Shown here one piece after another: positions 51,617-61,048 of a stretch of 64,000 nt of DNA (position 1 is its first letter; each line of letters opens with the position of its first letter). This DNA is from Thermoplasmata archaeon (GTDB lineage Archaea; Thermoplasmatota; DTKX01; JAHFTX01). Under the pieces are notes generated by a model. That model had not been told where the DNA came from and did no database searches. It saw nothing but the letters and a program-made list of their open reading frames with translations. The position numbers were made by a program, and so were the translations under genes. The stretch is from positions 1-64,000 of the forward strand of contig JAHFTX010000012.1 of the NCBI GenBank assembly GCA_023265395.1. Direction: 5' to 3'.

Positions 51617-51648
51617 CGCACCCGCCGATCGGAGCATCGATGCGACGA

Positions 51649-51657
51649 CGATAAACC
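51649..51657 (-). promoter_or_regulatory. TATA box of purQ
   Basis: On the minus strand this reads ggtttatcg, about 37 nt before the ATG at 51616. It lies inside the ORF-track's extended frame, arguing for the shorter start. Confidence 0.45.
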
Positions 51658-51724
51658 TGGTGGGCTGGCCCTGGTAAGTGAACATTCAAGCCCTCGGAGC
51701 GCCGCGCCGGCATGGCGAGGCACC

Positions 51725-52822
51725 ATGGCGCAGGCCGATTCCCCAGCTCGAGCGTGGCTGCCCGAGCTGCCGGTCGCACCTGGCACCGATGCCGTGGTCC
51801 TGTGCCACGATTCATTGCGCACACCGCGAGCCAAGACCACGCATGGCCTGCTGCGCCACGGTCTGCTCTTGCGGATTTGCGCGGTCGTCGACCGCGGTTG
51901 CGCTGGGGCGGATGCCCGACAGGTGTGCGGGATTCCCGCGTCGTCCTCCTCGTGCTCGCCCCCGCACGTGCCCGTGCTGGCGGAGGTTCCTGAGTCGACC
52001 AACGTGCTCGTGATCGGTGTCGCGCCCCCTGGTGGTGCGGCCCCCCTCGCATGGCGCGAGGAGATTGCCGCGGTGCTCGCACGCGGTGGCCTCGTCATCA
52101 GCGGCATGCACGAGCCGCTGCTCTCGGATCCGGAGCTGGCGAAGGCCGCCGTGAGCGGCGGCGGCGGGGTCTGGGAAGTGCGGGCGGCCCCACCGACCCT
52201 GCCCCTGGCCCACCTGCCTCGACCCTGGCCCGTGCCGGTGGTGCTGACGGTCGGAACCGATGCGGCCTGCGGCAAGCGCACTGCTGCGGTAGCACTGGTG
52301 GAAGCAGCGGAGGAGCAACGGATCGATGCCCGCTTCGTCCCTTCGGGTCAGACGGGGATCCTCCTGGGTCGGGGTCGGGGCGTGGCTGCCGATCATCTCG
52401 TGGCCGACTTCCTCAGTGGGGTGTTCCAGCGCCTCGTCGAGGATGCGATCGATGAGGGCGCGCAGCTCGTCGTCGTCGAGGGCCAGGGTGCGCTCTCCCA
52501 CCCCGCCTATGGTGCCGTCAGCTATGGCCTGTTGCAGGGGGTCGCTCCGACTCACCTGCTGATGGTCCACCCGCACGGTCGACAGGAGCGCCAGAGCTTC
52601 GCGCCCCAGCCTGTCCCGACGCCCATGGAGGAATGCACCCGCATCCGACAGTTGAGCCACGCACGGCTGCTGGGCCTTGCACTCAACCCCGGTGGTGCCG
52701 GGCGCACCCTGCAGGCGGCACTCCCGCTACCCCCGTGGGATGCGGCGCGCGACGGCCCGGTGGTCGATGTGCTGCGCCAGGGTGCGACGGCGCTGCTGGC
52801 GAACTTGGCTCCGTCGCCCTAG
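51725..52822 (+). CDS. DUF1611-family P-loop protein
   Basis: About 365 residues. The N-terminal half is a Rossmann-like domain (VLVIGVAPPGGAAP), and the second half a P-loop domain with TVGTDAACGKRTAAVALV near residue 176 and VVEGQGALSHPAYG. This is the DUF1611 layout, whose bacterial DgcN members act on D-glutamate by N-acetylation; the archaeal substrate is unknown. A 38-residue stretch near residue 60-85 is unusually Cys/Ser-rich. Convergent with the DUF835 gene; the two stops overlap by 4 nt. Confidence 0.78.
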   Translation: MAQADSPARAWLPELPVAPGTDAVVLCHDSLRTPRAKTTHGLLRHGLLLRICAVVDRGCAGADARQVCGIPASSSSCSPPHVPVLAEVPESTNVLVIGVAPPGGAAPLAWREEIAAVLARGGLVISGMHEPLLSDPELAKAAVSGGGGVWEVRAAPPTLPLAHLPRPWPVPVVLTVGTDAACGKRTAAVALVEAAEEQRIDARFVPSGQTGILLGRGRGVAADHLVADFLSGVFQRLVEDAIDEGAQLVVVEGQGALSHPAYGAVSYGLLQGVAPTHLLMVHPHGRQERQSFAPQPVPTPMEECTRIRQLSHARLLGLALNPGGAGRTLQAALPLPPWDAARDGPVVDVLRQGATALLANLAPSP

Positions 52823-53847
52823 TGCGCGGCACCGGGCAGCTCCATCTCGGACTTGATCAGCGCCGCCTCCTTGGGATGCAGCGAATCGGCGTTGAGCGGG
52901 ATCAACAGGATGATCCCACGGGTGACGACGTGCTCGTTGATGTACTGCAAGAAGCGCAGGACGGTCTCGAAGCCATTCTGGATGATCAGGTATTCGAGTC
53001 CCTCGATCAGCACGACCCCTTGGTCGGTCTGTTTGAAGAACTCCTTGAGGATGTTGATCAGGATTCCGAGGTTGGAGGGGTCGACGTGCTCCTCCTCCCC
53101 TTCGGTGTGGCTCAGCCAGAGCATCGGGGTCTTCTCGAGCTCAAAGCGTGTGCGCAACTTGCCCGGGTAGTAGCGGGTGATGCTCAGCCCGTGGTAGCCC
53201 TCCTTGACGAAGTGAGCGAAGGTCGCAAAGGCGACGTCCGGTCGTTCCCCGATGATGAGGTAGCTGTGCCCCTTGCTCAGGTCGGTATGGGCCACGATGG
53301 TCTCGGGTGGAGGCTGGGTCGGTGCGCTCTGCGGTCCTTTCGACCCCCCCGCTGGACGCAGCCCCACAATCTCGCGGATGGGGTCGATCACCAGGCGCTT
53401 GGTGCGGAGCGCATGGTCAAGTCGGCGATGGATGCTCAGCGGGTCGGACGCCCCTACCGAGGCGACGGTCCGATCCATCGCGTCCTCGGCGATGCCGGGG
53501 CTCAGGATGCTCTCCTGAGCGTCGAGGATCCGCAGGAGAAGGTCGGCGTATTGCGACTGCAGGCGCTCGAGTCGGTATCCGCGTTGCACCGCACGGTCGT
53601 AGAGGACCCGAGGGACGACGGTGGGAATCTGCATCCCTTGGAAGATGGAGGTCGGTCCGACCAGTGCTACCGCCATCTTGTAGATGTCCGCGCGCTCAGC
53701 GGGAGCGATGGCATCGAGGGCGCTATCGACCTGCTCGAGGGAGGTGGCGATACAGGCACAGGCCTCCTCGAGGTTCACTGGGGCCCCCTCAGCCGAGCGC
53801 CACCCTTCGTCGGTAGATGAACCCTTCGCCGTGGCCGCAGCGCTCAA
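52819..53847 (-). CDS. DUF835 protein linked to the ABC operon
   Basis: About 342 residues. A helical N-terminal domain (about 25-150) has no clear family. A Pro/Gln linker precedes a C-terminal DUF835 domain (about 190-330) with SYLIIGERPD, LSITRYYPGKLRTRF, PMLWLSHTEG and GVVLIEGLEYLIIQNGFETVL. DUF835 resembles a RecA/KaiC-like core without a clear Walker A, so it may be a non-catalytic signalling module. The TTG start overlaps the upstream permease stop as TTGA, which ties it to the transporters. Confidence 0.8.
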   Translation of the reverse strand: MSAAATAKGSSTDEGWRSAEGAPVNLEEACACIATSLEQVDSALDAIAPAERADIYKMAVALVGPTSIFQGMQIPTVVPRVLYDRAVQRGYRLERLQSQYADLLLRILDAQESILSPGIAEDAMDRTVASVGASDPLSIHRRLDHALRTKRLVIDPIREIVGLRPAGGSKGPQSAPTQPPPETIVAHTDLSKGHSYLIIGERPDVAFATFAHFVKEGYHGLSITRYYPGKLRTRFELEKTPMLWLSHTEGEEEHVDPSNLGILINILKEFFKQTDQGVVLIEGLEYLIIQNGFETVLRFLQYINEHVVTRGIILLIPLNADSLHPKEAALIKSEMELPGAAH

Positions 53848-55913
53848 TCAAGGTCGCGGCTCTCGAGCCGCAGCACACCCAGCGCGAGCATGATCACCAT
53901 CACCAGCAGGGGCACGGCGATGGCGATTGCCAGCGGGGCCGGTTGCACTCCAAAGGCTCCCCCCGAGATGTTGGGGAAAATCAACCTCGCCGAGACCGCG
54001 TGGTCGGGAACGATCAGGTCATAGGCGACGGACTTGAGGTAATGCATGATGGAGGATTGCGACAGCGAGCTCGCAATCGGCCCGCACAGAGCGCCGCCAG
54101 TAAAGGCCGTGTTGAGCTCCCACATGAATACGTACAGACCGGAGATCGCCAAGGGGTGCTTGGTCAGGGTCGAGATCATCATGAACAGTGCGCTGTAGGC
54201 CAGCAGACCCAGGAAGGCCGCCAACAGGAAGGCCCCGAGGACGGAGAGGTTGCTGCTAAGGAAGGACCCGCCAGCGCCGATGCCGAGGATGAGGTAGGAA
54301 CCGACGATGGGTGGGAGCACCAGCACCGGCAAGGAGAGGGCGGTCCCGATGTACTTGTAGAGCAGGATCTCCAGGCGGCGGATTGGCTTGACCGCCATCA
54401 TCTGCAAGGTCTTGGTCTCGACCTCGCTGCTGATTGCCGTCCCCGCGTAGACCAGGGAGACGAAGGTCACCCCAAACGTCAGGTAGACGAAGGTCGCCGA
54501 GAGGATGAGGATCCCCCGGGCCTGGAACTCCTCGGGGTCTTCATCGATGACGCTGACCTCGGTATATTCTTCGACTGAAAGGAGCGACTGGTCGGCGCCG
54601 GGGAAGGCCAGCCCGTCGGCCGTAGAGACGTCGATTCTGATCTGCCACGATTCGCCCCCCGTGCGGGTGGCCGCGGGTATGGTGACGATCAGCGGTGACT
54701 GGCTGTGGGGTTCGAGGCGCACCGGGACCGAGGAGTAGACCCGGCGGTTGAGGGTCACCTCCGCCGAGAGGATCAGCGGGCGCGTATGGTGGGAGGTGCC
54801 TTGGACCACCAGCGTCCGCGTCACTCCCACCTGCTCCATGAGGTCTGTCGTGATGGTGAGGTCGACGATCGACTGGCGCACCGAACCGTAGTGGACCTCT
54901 TGCGTCAGGGCCAGTACCTGCCGCATCGTCGAACTGGTGTTCGAGTGCAATCCACCCGATTCGAGGGAGAGGAAGAGGTCGATCACCTCGCGCTCTGGGG
55001 GAAGGTCTGCAAGGTCGAGCGCCACGACCTGCCCTTGCATGAATGCCGGGACGGTGACCGAGCGATTGAAGATCAGCCCCTCGGTTCCGCCAGCAGCGGC
55101 GACCGACACGTTCGCCACCATGGAGGTCGGCGCCGTGTTGGCGAGCAAGAACCGGACTTGCGGGGTTGCCCCGGCCAAGACATCAGTGTCGAACTCGACG
55201 GTCGCGCTCAGACCGTTGTTGATCACTAGGGCGAGGGGCAACTCATTGACCTGCGGGATTGCGACGGCGATGAAGAGGGAATAGTAGTCACCCCCGCCCT
55301 CATAGGGCCTGGTCGGGTCAATCGTATCGAGGTAGAACACCGGATTGTTCCCATACCGGACCAGCCGATCTGAGGTGATTTGGAACACCTTGGTGACATT
55401 GGACCCAGGGTCCATCGTCCAGCGCACGATATCAATCCCGTAATTCCCACCACTGTTCTCCCGCAAGCTGCACTCGATGGGCTCGCTCCCGGTGAACTCG
55501 AACGAGAAGGTGATGACCGCTTTCTGTCCTTGGGCGATTGCCGAAGGATAGGTCACATTGGTCAGGAGGGTGGGGAGGTCCAGGGACTGGTGGTTGATGT
55601 TCGAAGTGGCCGCCAGGTCCGGGCTCGAGACCCACGCGCCGGCAACGATCGCTGGCATCAGCAGCAGGGCGATGACCAGCAAGGTTGCCTTCCGCAGCAA
55701 CGTCTGCCGGATCGTCCGGTCGACGATGGCCCACCCGCGGGTTGACGCGCCGTCGAGGACATCGGAAAGTGCGCTCTTGGGCGGGGCCAGGGGTGTCAGT
55801 GCGGGCGTCGTGTGGACACTCGGGGGTGGTGTCCAGGGCTTGATCGGCTTCTCGGCCTGCGCCGGCGGCCCCTCGGTGAGGGGCGAGCCCGAGGGTTCTG
55901 CCGGGGGCGTCAT
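53844..55913 (-). CDS. ABC-2 type permease with large extracytoplasmic domain
   Basis: About 689 residues from ATG 55913. It has a Pro-rich cytoplasmic N-terminus and a first TM helix (ATLLVIALLLMPAIVAGAW). A large beta-rich extracytoplasmic domain follows (about 95-450, with many N-x-S/T sequons), then five or six TM helices with the ABC-2 signature ISSEVETKTLQMMAVKPI between them. The extracytoplasmic insertion is unusual for such a permease and suggests a surface-sensing role. It is the partner of the ATPase gene ending 1 nt upstream. The longer ORF-track start lies within that gene. Confidence 0.85.
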   Translation of the reverse strand: MTPPAEPSGSPLTEGPPAQAEKPIKPWTPPPSVHTTPALTPLAPPKSALSDVLDGASTRGWAIVDRTIRQTLLRKATLLVIALLLMPAIVAGAWVSSPDLAATSNINHQSLDLPTLLTNVTYPSAIAQGQKAVITFSFEFTGSEPIECSLRENSGGNYGIDIVRWTMDPGSNVTKVFQITSDRLVRYGNNPVFYLDTIDPTRPYEGGGDYYSLFIAVAIPQVNELPLALVINNGLSATVEFDTDVLAGATPQVRFLLANTAPTSMVANVSVAAAGGTEGLIFNRSVTVPAFMQGQVVALDLADLPPEREVIDLFLSLESGGLHSNTSSTMRQVLALTQEVHYGSVRQSIVDLTITTDLMEQVGVTRTLVVQGTSHHTRPLILSAEVTLNRRVYSSVPVRLEPHSQSPLIVTIPAATRTGGESWQIRIDVSTADGLAFPGADQSLLSVEEYTEVSVIDEDPEEFQARGILILSATFVYLTFGVTFVSLVYAGTAISSEVETKTLQMMAVKPIRRLEILLYKYIGTALSLPVLVLPPIVGSYLILGIGAGGSFLSSNLSVLGAFLLAAFLGLLAYSALFMMISTLTKHPLAISGLYVFMWELNTAFTGGALCGPIASSLSQSSIMHYLKSVAYDLIVPDHAVSARLIFPNISGGAFGVQPAPLAIAIAVPLLVMVIMLALGVLRLESRDLD

Positions 55914-55914
55914 C

Positions 55915-57084
55915 CTAGTAGAAGCCCCCCATCTGCGCCAGCGCTCGGAAGAGCGAATCGAGGTTGTCGTCGGGCGAGCCGATGTGGCGGATGCGGATCC
56001 GGCTCTCCACGAGGACTTTGGGCAGGTCGACATAGAGCAGCTGGGGCTGGTGCGTCATGATCGATAGCCCGCGCGGGTTGACGCTGATTGCCACGGACAC
56101 GACGTAGGGCAGCTGCACCAGCAGCGCCCCGAGCTCACGCGGATAGTCGGTCTCCACCCACACCCGGTGGGGGATGGTGTCGATGAGCGAGCGGACGACA
56201 CCGACATCGCCCTCGGCCACCACGCGGCCGCGCGCCAGGACGATGACGTTGCGGGTCAGCGTCTCGACCTCATGGAGCACGTGGGAGCTGACCAGTAAGC
56301 TCCGGCCCTCGCGTGCCCACCGCAGGAAGAGCTGGCGCAAGCTCGCCTTGGTCAGTGGGTCGGTACCATTGAAGGGCTCGTCGAGGATCAGCACCTGCGG
56401 GTCCGTGAGGATCGACTGGGCGATCTTGACCCGCTGGCGCATGCCTCGGCTATAGGTGCGAATCTGCCGCTGAGAGACCCAGTCGAGCTCGACAGCCTGC
56501 AACGCCCACTCGGCTTCAGCGATCGCGTCGGTCGGCGAGAGGCCGTGCAGGCGTGCCATGAAGGTGAGGTATTGCAGGCCGGTCATCGTCGGGTAGAAGG
56601 CGTCGTAGTCAGGACAGAAGCCCAACGTCGACATCACCCGCGGATTGTTGAAAGGGTCCTCACCCAGGACGGTGACCACCCCCTTGTTGGGCCGGGAGAG
56701 CCCCGCGATGAGTTTGAAGAGGGTCGACTTGCCCGAACCGTTGGGCCCGACCACCGCGGTGATTCCCGGCCGCAAGACGAGCGAGACTTCGTTGAGCCCG
56801 AGCAGCGTCCCGTAGGTCTTGGTGACATTGCGCAAGACGATGGGGGATCGCGAGATGTCGACGTCATCGAATCGCATCGTCGGAACGACCGGTGCGAGGT
56901 CGGGGGGGACCGCAGGATAAAGGGACCACGCGTCGGCAAGGGGGGCCTGGCCCGCCTGCGGGGGGCCGTAGGCCATGGGTGCCTGCGGGGCCGGATAGGC
57001 CGGCCCCGGGTAGGCCGGCCCCCCGTAGCCGCCTGGCGCACCCGGTACACCCTGCGGGGGCCAGTGCCCTTGGGTCGGGCTCAT
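55915..57084 (-). CDS. ABC transporter ATPase with Pro-rich N-terminus
   Basis: About 389 residues. A Gly/Pro/Tyr/Ala-rich N-terminal extension of about 70 residues precedes a standard ABC domain: Walker A GPNGSGKST (near residue 113), signature YSRGMRQRV and Walker B VLILDEPF with switch His SSHVLHEV. A C-terminal domain ends DSLFRALAQMGG. It energises the permease immediately downstream. ATG overlaps the stop of the other permease (57081-57084). Confidence 0.9.
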   Translation of the reverse strand: MSPTQGHWPPQGVPGAPGGYGGPAYPGPAYPAPQAPMAYGPPQAGQAPLADAWSLYPAVPPDLAPVVPTMRFDDVDISRSPIVLRNVTKTYGTLLGLNEVSLVLRPGITAVVGPNGSGKSTLFKLIAGLSRPNKGVVTVLGEDPFNNPRVMSTLGFCPDYDAFYPTMTGLQYLTFMARLHGLSPTDAIAEAEWALQAVELDWVSQRQIRTYSRGMRQRVKIAQSILTDPQVLILDEPFNGTDPLTKASLRQLFLRWAREGRSLLVSSHVLHEVETLTRNVIVLARGRVVAEGDVGVVRSLIDTIPHRVWVETDYPRELGALLVQLPYVVSVAISVNPRGLSIMTHQPQLLYVDLPKVLVESRIRIRHIGSPDDNLDSLFRALAQMGGFY

Positions 57085-58001
57085 GACTCGACCTCGATGT
57101 CGGCGACGCTCATGCGATGGAACATCAAGCCCCAGCAGAGGGCGAGCACCCCACCGAGCACGGCGGCCGCGCCCGCAGGAGGCCGGCCGGGCGTGTCCGG
57201 CTGCTGGTAGACCCAGTTGAGGACATCATGCCAATCATCGATGAGGGAGAAGTAACTCAGCATGTTCTGGTGGGTGATGGCAACCAACAGGTTGCTGAAG
57301 AGGAAGCTGAAGAGCACCAGCGCCAGCACCGCGGCGAAGGCCCATCCGCGCCGCTTGAAGAACGCCGAGAAGGCCAGCCCCAGCGTCCCCCAGAACACGA
57401 TGCACAGCAGGGAGATCAACACGGTCACAGGAAGGGTCCAGAGTTTCTCGTTGCGATCGATCGCGTCGATCGTCCCGATCGACAGTCCACTGATGTTGAA
57501 GATGAGGGCTGGCACCAATGAGAAGAAGATGAGGATGAACTCAAGCGAGAGCAGCTTGCCGACGAGGTAGTCAGTCCGGTGGAGAGGGCGACAGAAGTAC
57601 AGGACGATGGAGCGACTGGCGAAATCATCGGCGATGAGCTTCGAGCCCAGCCCTGCTGAGAGGACGACCATCGCGGGGATGACGGCGACCATCATGTAGG
57701 TGGCCATGTACGCACCCCCGAAGCTCACCAATGGTGATTCAGGATCGGCGAACTGTCCCAGGAAATAGAGGGCGCTGATCAACGCGAAGGTCACGCCAAG
57801 CACGTACAGCCCGGTGAAGATGGTCAGTACCAGGCTGGCGACATTCTTCAGGTTGGCCATCGCCTCCCCCGTGGCTAGGGCCAAGAGGCGGTGCAGCCGA
57901 TCCTTGCGCTGGCCTCTCCAGTCCCGGTAGCCTTGGGGCCCGGTACTGATCCGGCCGGTGGGGATGGCCGGCGCTGGTGCGTCAAGGGTGGGCGCAGTCA
58001 C
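57081..58001 (-). CDS. ABC-2 type permease
   Basis: About 306 residues with six TM helices, preceded by a basic cytoplasmic segment. The conserved loop LIADDFASRSIVLYFCRPLHR matches the ABC-2 coupling element. Its start overlaps the upstream ATPase stop as ATGA and its stop overlaps the next ATPase start, so it sits in the middle of the operon and most likely pairs with the 57998-59080 ATPase. Confidence 0.85.
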   Translation of the reverse strand: MTAPTLDAPAPAIPTGRISTGPQGYRDWRGQRKDRLHRLLALATGEAMANLKNVASLVLTIFTGLYVLGVTFALISALYFLGQFADPESPLVSFGGAYMATYMMVAVIPAMVVLSAGLGSKLIADDFASRSIVLYFCRPLHRTDYLVGKLLSLEFILIFFSLVPALIFNISGLSIGTIDAIDRNEKLWTLPVTVLISLLCIVFWGTLGLAFSAFFKRRGWAFAAVLALVLFSFLFSNLLVAITHQNMLSYFSLIDDWHDVLNWVYQQPDTPGRPPAGAAAVLGGVLALCWGLMFHRMSVADIEVES

Positions 58002-59080
58002 GGTTCGAGCTGGCCCCCCGGTGGTGGCGACGATCGGTCGCCGGGTGCAAGGTCGGCGGCCGCCGCGCCTTCGCCTTGTCGATGGGTAACGAGCAGCTCG
58101 ATGAACGCCTCCTCGAGGGTGCGCACCCCGATCGACGCGCCACGGACCTGGATGCCCAGCTGGGAGGCGACCAGGATGCCGTCATCGATCGCCTTGGGCA
58201 GGGTACTCTGGATGCGCACCTCCTCGCCAGCGATGGTGACGGCCCAGCCACGGGCCCGCAGCCCTGCGACGAAGCTGGGCAGGTTCCCGCCGATGCGGAA
58301 CGCGACGTACCCCAGGTCCTTGCCCTTGAGCTCGGCGACCTCCCCCTGGAGCACGAGCCGACCTTGGTTGATGACGACGACGTGCTTGCAGAGGAACTCG
58401 ACATCGGCGAGGATGTGTGTGGAGATGATGATCGTCTTGTCGGTGGTTCGCGTGACGTGCGCGAGCAGGCCGAGCATCTCGTTGCGTGCCCAGGGGTCGA
58501 GGCCCGAGGTCGGCTCGTCGAGCAGCAGCAGGTCGGGGTTGTGCAACAGCGCCTGGGCGAGCTTGACCTTCTGGCGCATCCCCAGGGAATAGGTGCGGAT
58601 CTTCCGGTTGCGCTCCTCGCCGAGCTTGAGATACCCCAACACCTCATGGGCACGCGAGAGCGCATCGGTACGAGTTAGGCCGCTGATGCGTCCCATCTGG
58701 ACGAGGTAGCCCACCCCCGTGTAGTCGGGATTGAGGCAGTCATACTCGGGCATGAAGCCGATTCGCTCCTTGACCTCGAGTGGTTGGGCGATCATGTCCA
58801 ACCCGAGGACCTCGATCTGGCCAGCGGTGGGCAACGTGATCCCGGCGAGGATCTTCAGCAGTGTCGACTTTCCCGCACCGTTGGGGCCGAGCAACCCGAC
58901 GGCGCCGGTGGGGATGGTCAGATCGACATCTTCGAGGGCCGTGACCACCCCGTAGCGCTTGATCAATCCCGAGGCCACGACCGCTCCCGCAGGGGGCTGC
59001 CCGGGAAGTGGCGGCAGCGCACCCGAAGGTCCGCTGGTGAGGCCCTCTTTCTGGGTCAGGGGAGAGCCGAGCGGTGCCAC
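57998..59080 (-). CDS. ABC transporter ATPase
   Basis: About 360 residues. Walker A is GPNGAGKST (near residue 65), the signature YSLGMRQKV, and Walker B LLLLDEPTSGLDP with STHILADVEFL. A C-terminal domain follows and then a disordered tail. It is the first gene of the five-gene ABC/DUF835 operon. GTG at 59080 lies 27 nt after a TATA box, so the mRNA is probably leaderless. Confidence 0.92.
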   Translation of the reverse strand: MAPLGSPLTQKEGLTSGPSGALPPLPGQPPAGAVVASGLIKRYGVVTALEDVDLTIPTGAVGLLGPNGAGKSTLLKILAGITLPTAGQIEVLGLDMIAQPLEVKERIGFMPEYDCLNPDYTGVGYLVQMGRISGLTRTDALSRAHEVLGYLKLGEERNRKIRTYSLGMRQKVKLAQALLHNPDLLLLDEPTSGLDPWARNEMLGLLAHVTRTTDKTIIISTHILADVEFLCKHVVVINQGRLVLQGEVAELKGKDLGYVAFRIGGNLPSFVAGLRARGWAVTIAGEEVRIQSTLPKAIDDGILVASQLGIQVRGASIGVRTLEEAFIELLVTHRQGEGAAAADLAPGDRSSPPPGGQLEP

Positions 59081-59102
59081 GGCAAATCAAGTGGGGGTCG
59101 GT

Positions 59103-59111
59103 GGATAAACC
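59103..59111 (-). promoter_or_regulatory. TATA box of the ABC/DUF835 operon
   Basis: On the minus strand this reads gtttatcca, centred 27 nt before the GTG start at 59080. Confidence 0.55.
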
Positions 59112-59149
59112 TTCGGAGCTGGTTGGGTGGTGACCCCGCCTGCCGAGGT

Positions 59150-61003
59150 TCAGCTGTCACGCGCCGCTTCGCGGGCGGCTGCCACGGCGAGCTTGGGCGT
59201 CGCCGGCTGGTGGTCGAGGGGGCGCATCTCACGCAACAGCAGGTGCAGCTCCCGTTCCTCCATGGTCAACGGGTCGATGCTCACGAGGATGATGGCCGAG
59301 GTCAGCATCACGCGGTCGTTGAGGAGCTGGATGAGGTTGAGGACGGTCTTGAAGGAGTTCTGGGTCACTAGGTACTCCAGACCGTCGAGGACGACGACTC
59401 CCGCGTCGCTCTTCTCGATGAAACTGGTGATCAAGGAGCTCAGTTCCGCGATCGCGCTCGGCGCGATGCAGTGGAACTCCTTGGAACGGTTGGTGGTCAG
59501 CCACACGACCGGAGTGACCTCGAGGCGGTAGCGCGCCTTGAGGCGCTCAGGCAACGTCCGCGAGATCACCAGTCCGTGCAAACCCCGGTCAAGGAGGGCC
59601 CGTGCCACGCCCAAGGCCTGATCCGTGCCTCCCGTCAGCCCGTAGACGGCACCGCCCTCGAAGCCGCCTTGGTCGGTCACAGGGGTCAGCGGTGCGCCGA
59701 CCTCCCGCTTGGGTTCGATCGTCAGCAGCTCCTTGAGTCGCTCGCTCTCCTCGACCAAGGCGATGTTGTGGGACTGCAACCGTTCGTAGGCATGCTGCAG
59801 CTCCTGCTGGGAGGAGCGCAGCTCGCGCTCCATCTGCAGGCGCCGACTGATGTCGCGGATGATCAGGCTGACGCCGTCGATCGCCCCCGATCCTCCGGAG
59901 ATCGCCGTAGCGTTGACCGAGCCATCGATGCGCAGGCCCGATTGGGTCAGGAGCTGGATCTCGACCTCCCGGGCGTCGCCTGCGGCCAGCACCCGCTGGC
60001 TGAGGTCGGCAAAGAGGTGGCGCTGGTCCGCGGGCACGATACCGCGGAAGTTCTGCCCGAGCATCTGTTCGACCCGATGACCGAAGATCTCCTCGGCACC
60101 GCGGTTCCAGGCGGTGATGTTGCCGCCCGAGTCGAGGGTGATGATCGCATCGCGGCTGTTGCGCACGACCATCGCCAGATGGTGCTCGTACCGTCGCACA
60201 TCATCTTCGAGCTGCTTCTGTGCACTGAGGTCGATGAGGGTGGTCAACGTCCCGAGGATGCGTCCCCCATCCTGCAGCGGCACGCCGCTGACGAGCACGG
60301 GGATCGTCCTGCCACCGCTGTCGACCACCTCGGCCTCGTACTTGACCCGTTGTCCCTTCAGCTGCCGCTGGAGTTCCTCCTGGGCGATGTTGGCATAGGC
60401 CGGCGCCAGCAGGTCGGTCAGCTGGCGGCCCACCAGCTGGTCGGGGGGAAAGCCCAGCGTCGCGCTGGCCGCGGGATTGGCCAACACGCATGCCCCCTTG
60501 GGGTCGAAAAGCAACACCATCTCCTGCAACTGCTGGATGATCGAGCGATACTCGCGCAAGCCCGTCAGTTGGTCGAGGTGCAGCTCCCACGAGTAGCTAT
60601 AGAGCCAAGAGAGCAATTGATCAAAGAGCTCGTAGGTCGTGGCCTCGAGGCTGGCTCGCTCGGTCGGGTCCTTGGCGAGTTTGGTCGTGACCCCGATGAT
60701 GGCAGTGCGCAGCAGCTTGGCCTCGCGCACCAGTTCGGGGCCAGGCATGCCTTCGCGCATCCGTTCGTCGAGGTCCTCCTTGAAGGCCCAGAAGAGCGCG
60801 CGCAGGTCATGGTCACGCAGCCCCGTGGCGGTCAGCTCGAGATAGTGCCGGCCTTTGGGCAGCAACTTCTCCGCGGGGACCTGGAGGTAGAGGCCGCCAA
60901 CCTGGTCGCGGGTGCCAATCCAGGCACGGAGGATCTCCTCCTTGTGGTCCAGCAGCACGTCGGCCAGGCGCGCGCGCGGATCGGACGCCTTGCTCTCGCC
61001 CAC
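59150..61003 (-). CDS. PAS-PAS-DUF835 sensor protein
   Basis: About 617 residues, cytosolic. An N-terminal helical RsbR-N/globin-like region (about 10-145) precedes PAS 1 (about 150-265, EMVLLFDPKGACVLANPAA) and PAS 2 (about 275-400, DAIITLDSGGNITAWNRGAEEIFG). A coiled coil (about 400-445) and a DUF835 domain (about 450-600) follow, the latter with VVWLTTNRS and GVVVLDGLEYLVTQNSFKTV. No His-kinase phosphoacceptor or ATPase domain is present, so output probably runs through DUF835. The leaderless start lies 28 nt after a TATA box. Confidence 0.85.
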   Translation of the reverse strand: MGESKASDPRARLADVLLDHKEEILRAWIGTRDQVGGLYLQVPAEKLLPKGRHYLELTATGLRDHDLRALFWAFKEDLDERMREGMPGPELVREAKLLRTAIIGVTTKLAKDPTERASLEATTYELFDQLLSWLYSYSWELHLDQLTGLREYRSIIQQLQEMVLLFDPKGACVLANPAASATLGFPPDQLVGRQLTDLLAPAYANIAQEELQRQLKGQRVKYEAEVVDSGGRTIPVLVSGVPLQDGGRILGTLTTLIDLSAQKQLEDDVRRYEHHLAMVVRNSRDAIITLDSGGNITAWNRGAEEIFGHRVEQMLGQNFRGIVPADQRHLFADLSQRVLAAGDAREVEIQLLTQSGLRIDGSVNATAISGGSGAIDGVSLIIRDISRRLQMERELRSSQQELQHAYERLQSHNIALVEESERLKELLTIEPKREVGAPLTPVTDQGGFEGGAVYGLTGGTDQALGVARALLDRGLHGLVISRTLPERLKARYRLEVTPVVWLTTNRSKEFHCIAPSAIAELSSLITSFIEKSDAGVVVLDGLEYLVTQNSFKTVLNLIQLLNDRVMLTSAIILVSIDPLTMEERELHLLLREMRPLDHQPATPKLAVAAAREAARDS

Positions 61004-61026
61004 GGTCGACTGAGGCGCCCTTGTGG

Positions 61027-61035
61027 CCTTATAGC
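61027..61035 (-). promoter_or_regulatory. TATA box of the PAS-PAS-DUF835 gene
   Basis: On the minus strand this reads gctataagg, centred 28 nt before the ATG at 61003. Confidence 0.55.
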
Positions 61036-61048
61036 ACTTCTGTCTGCG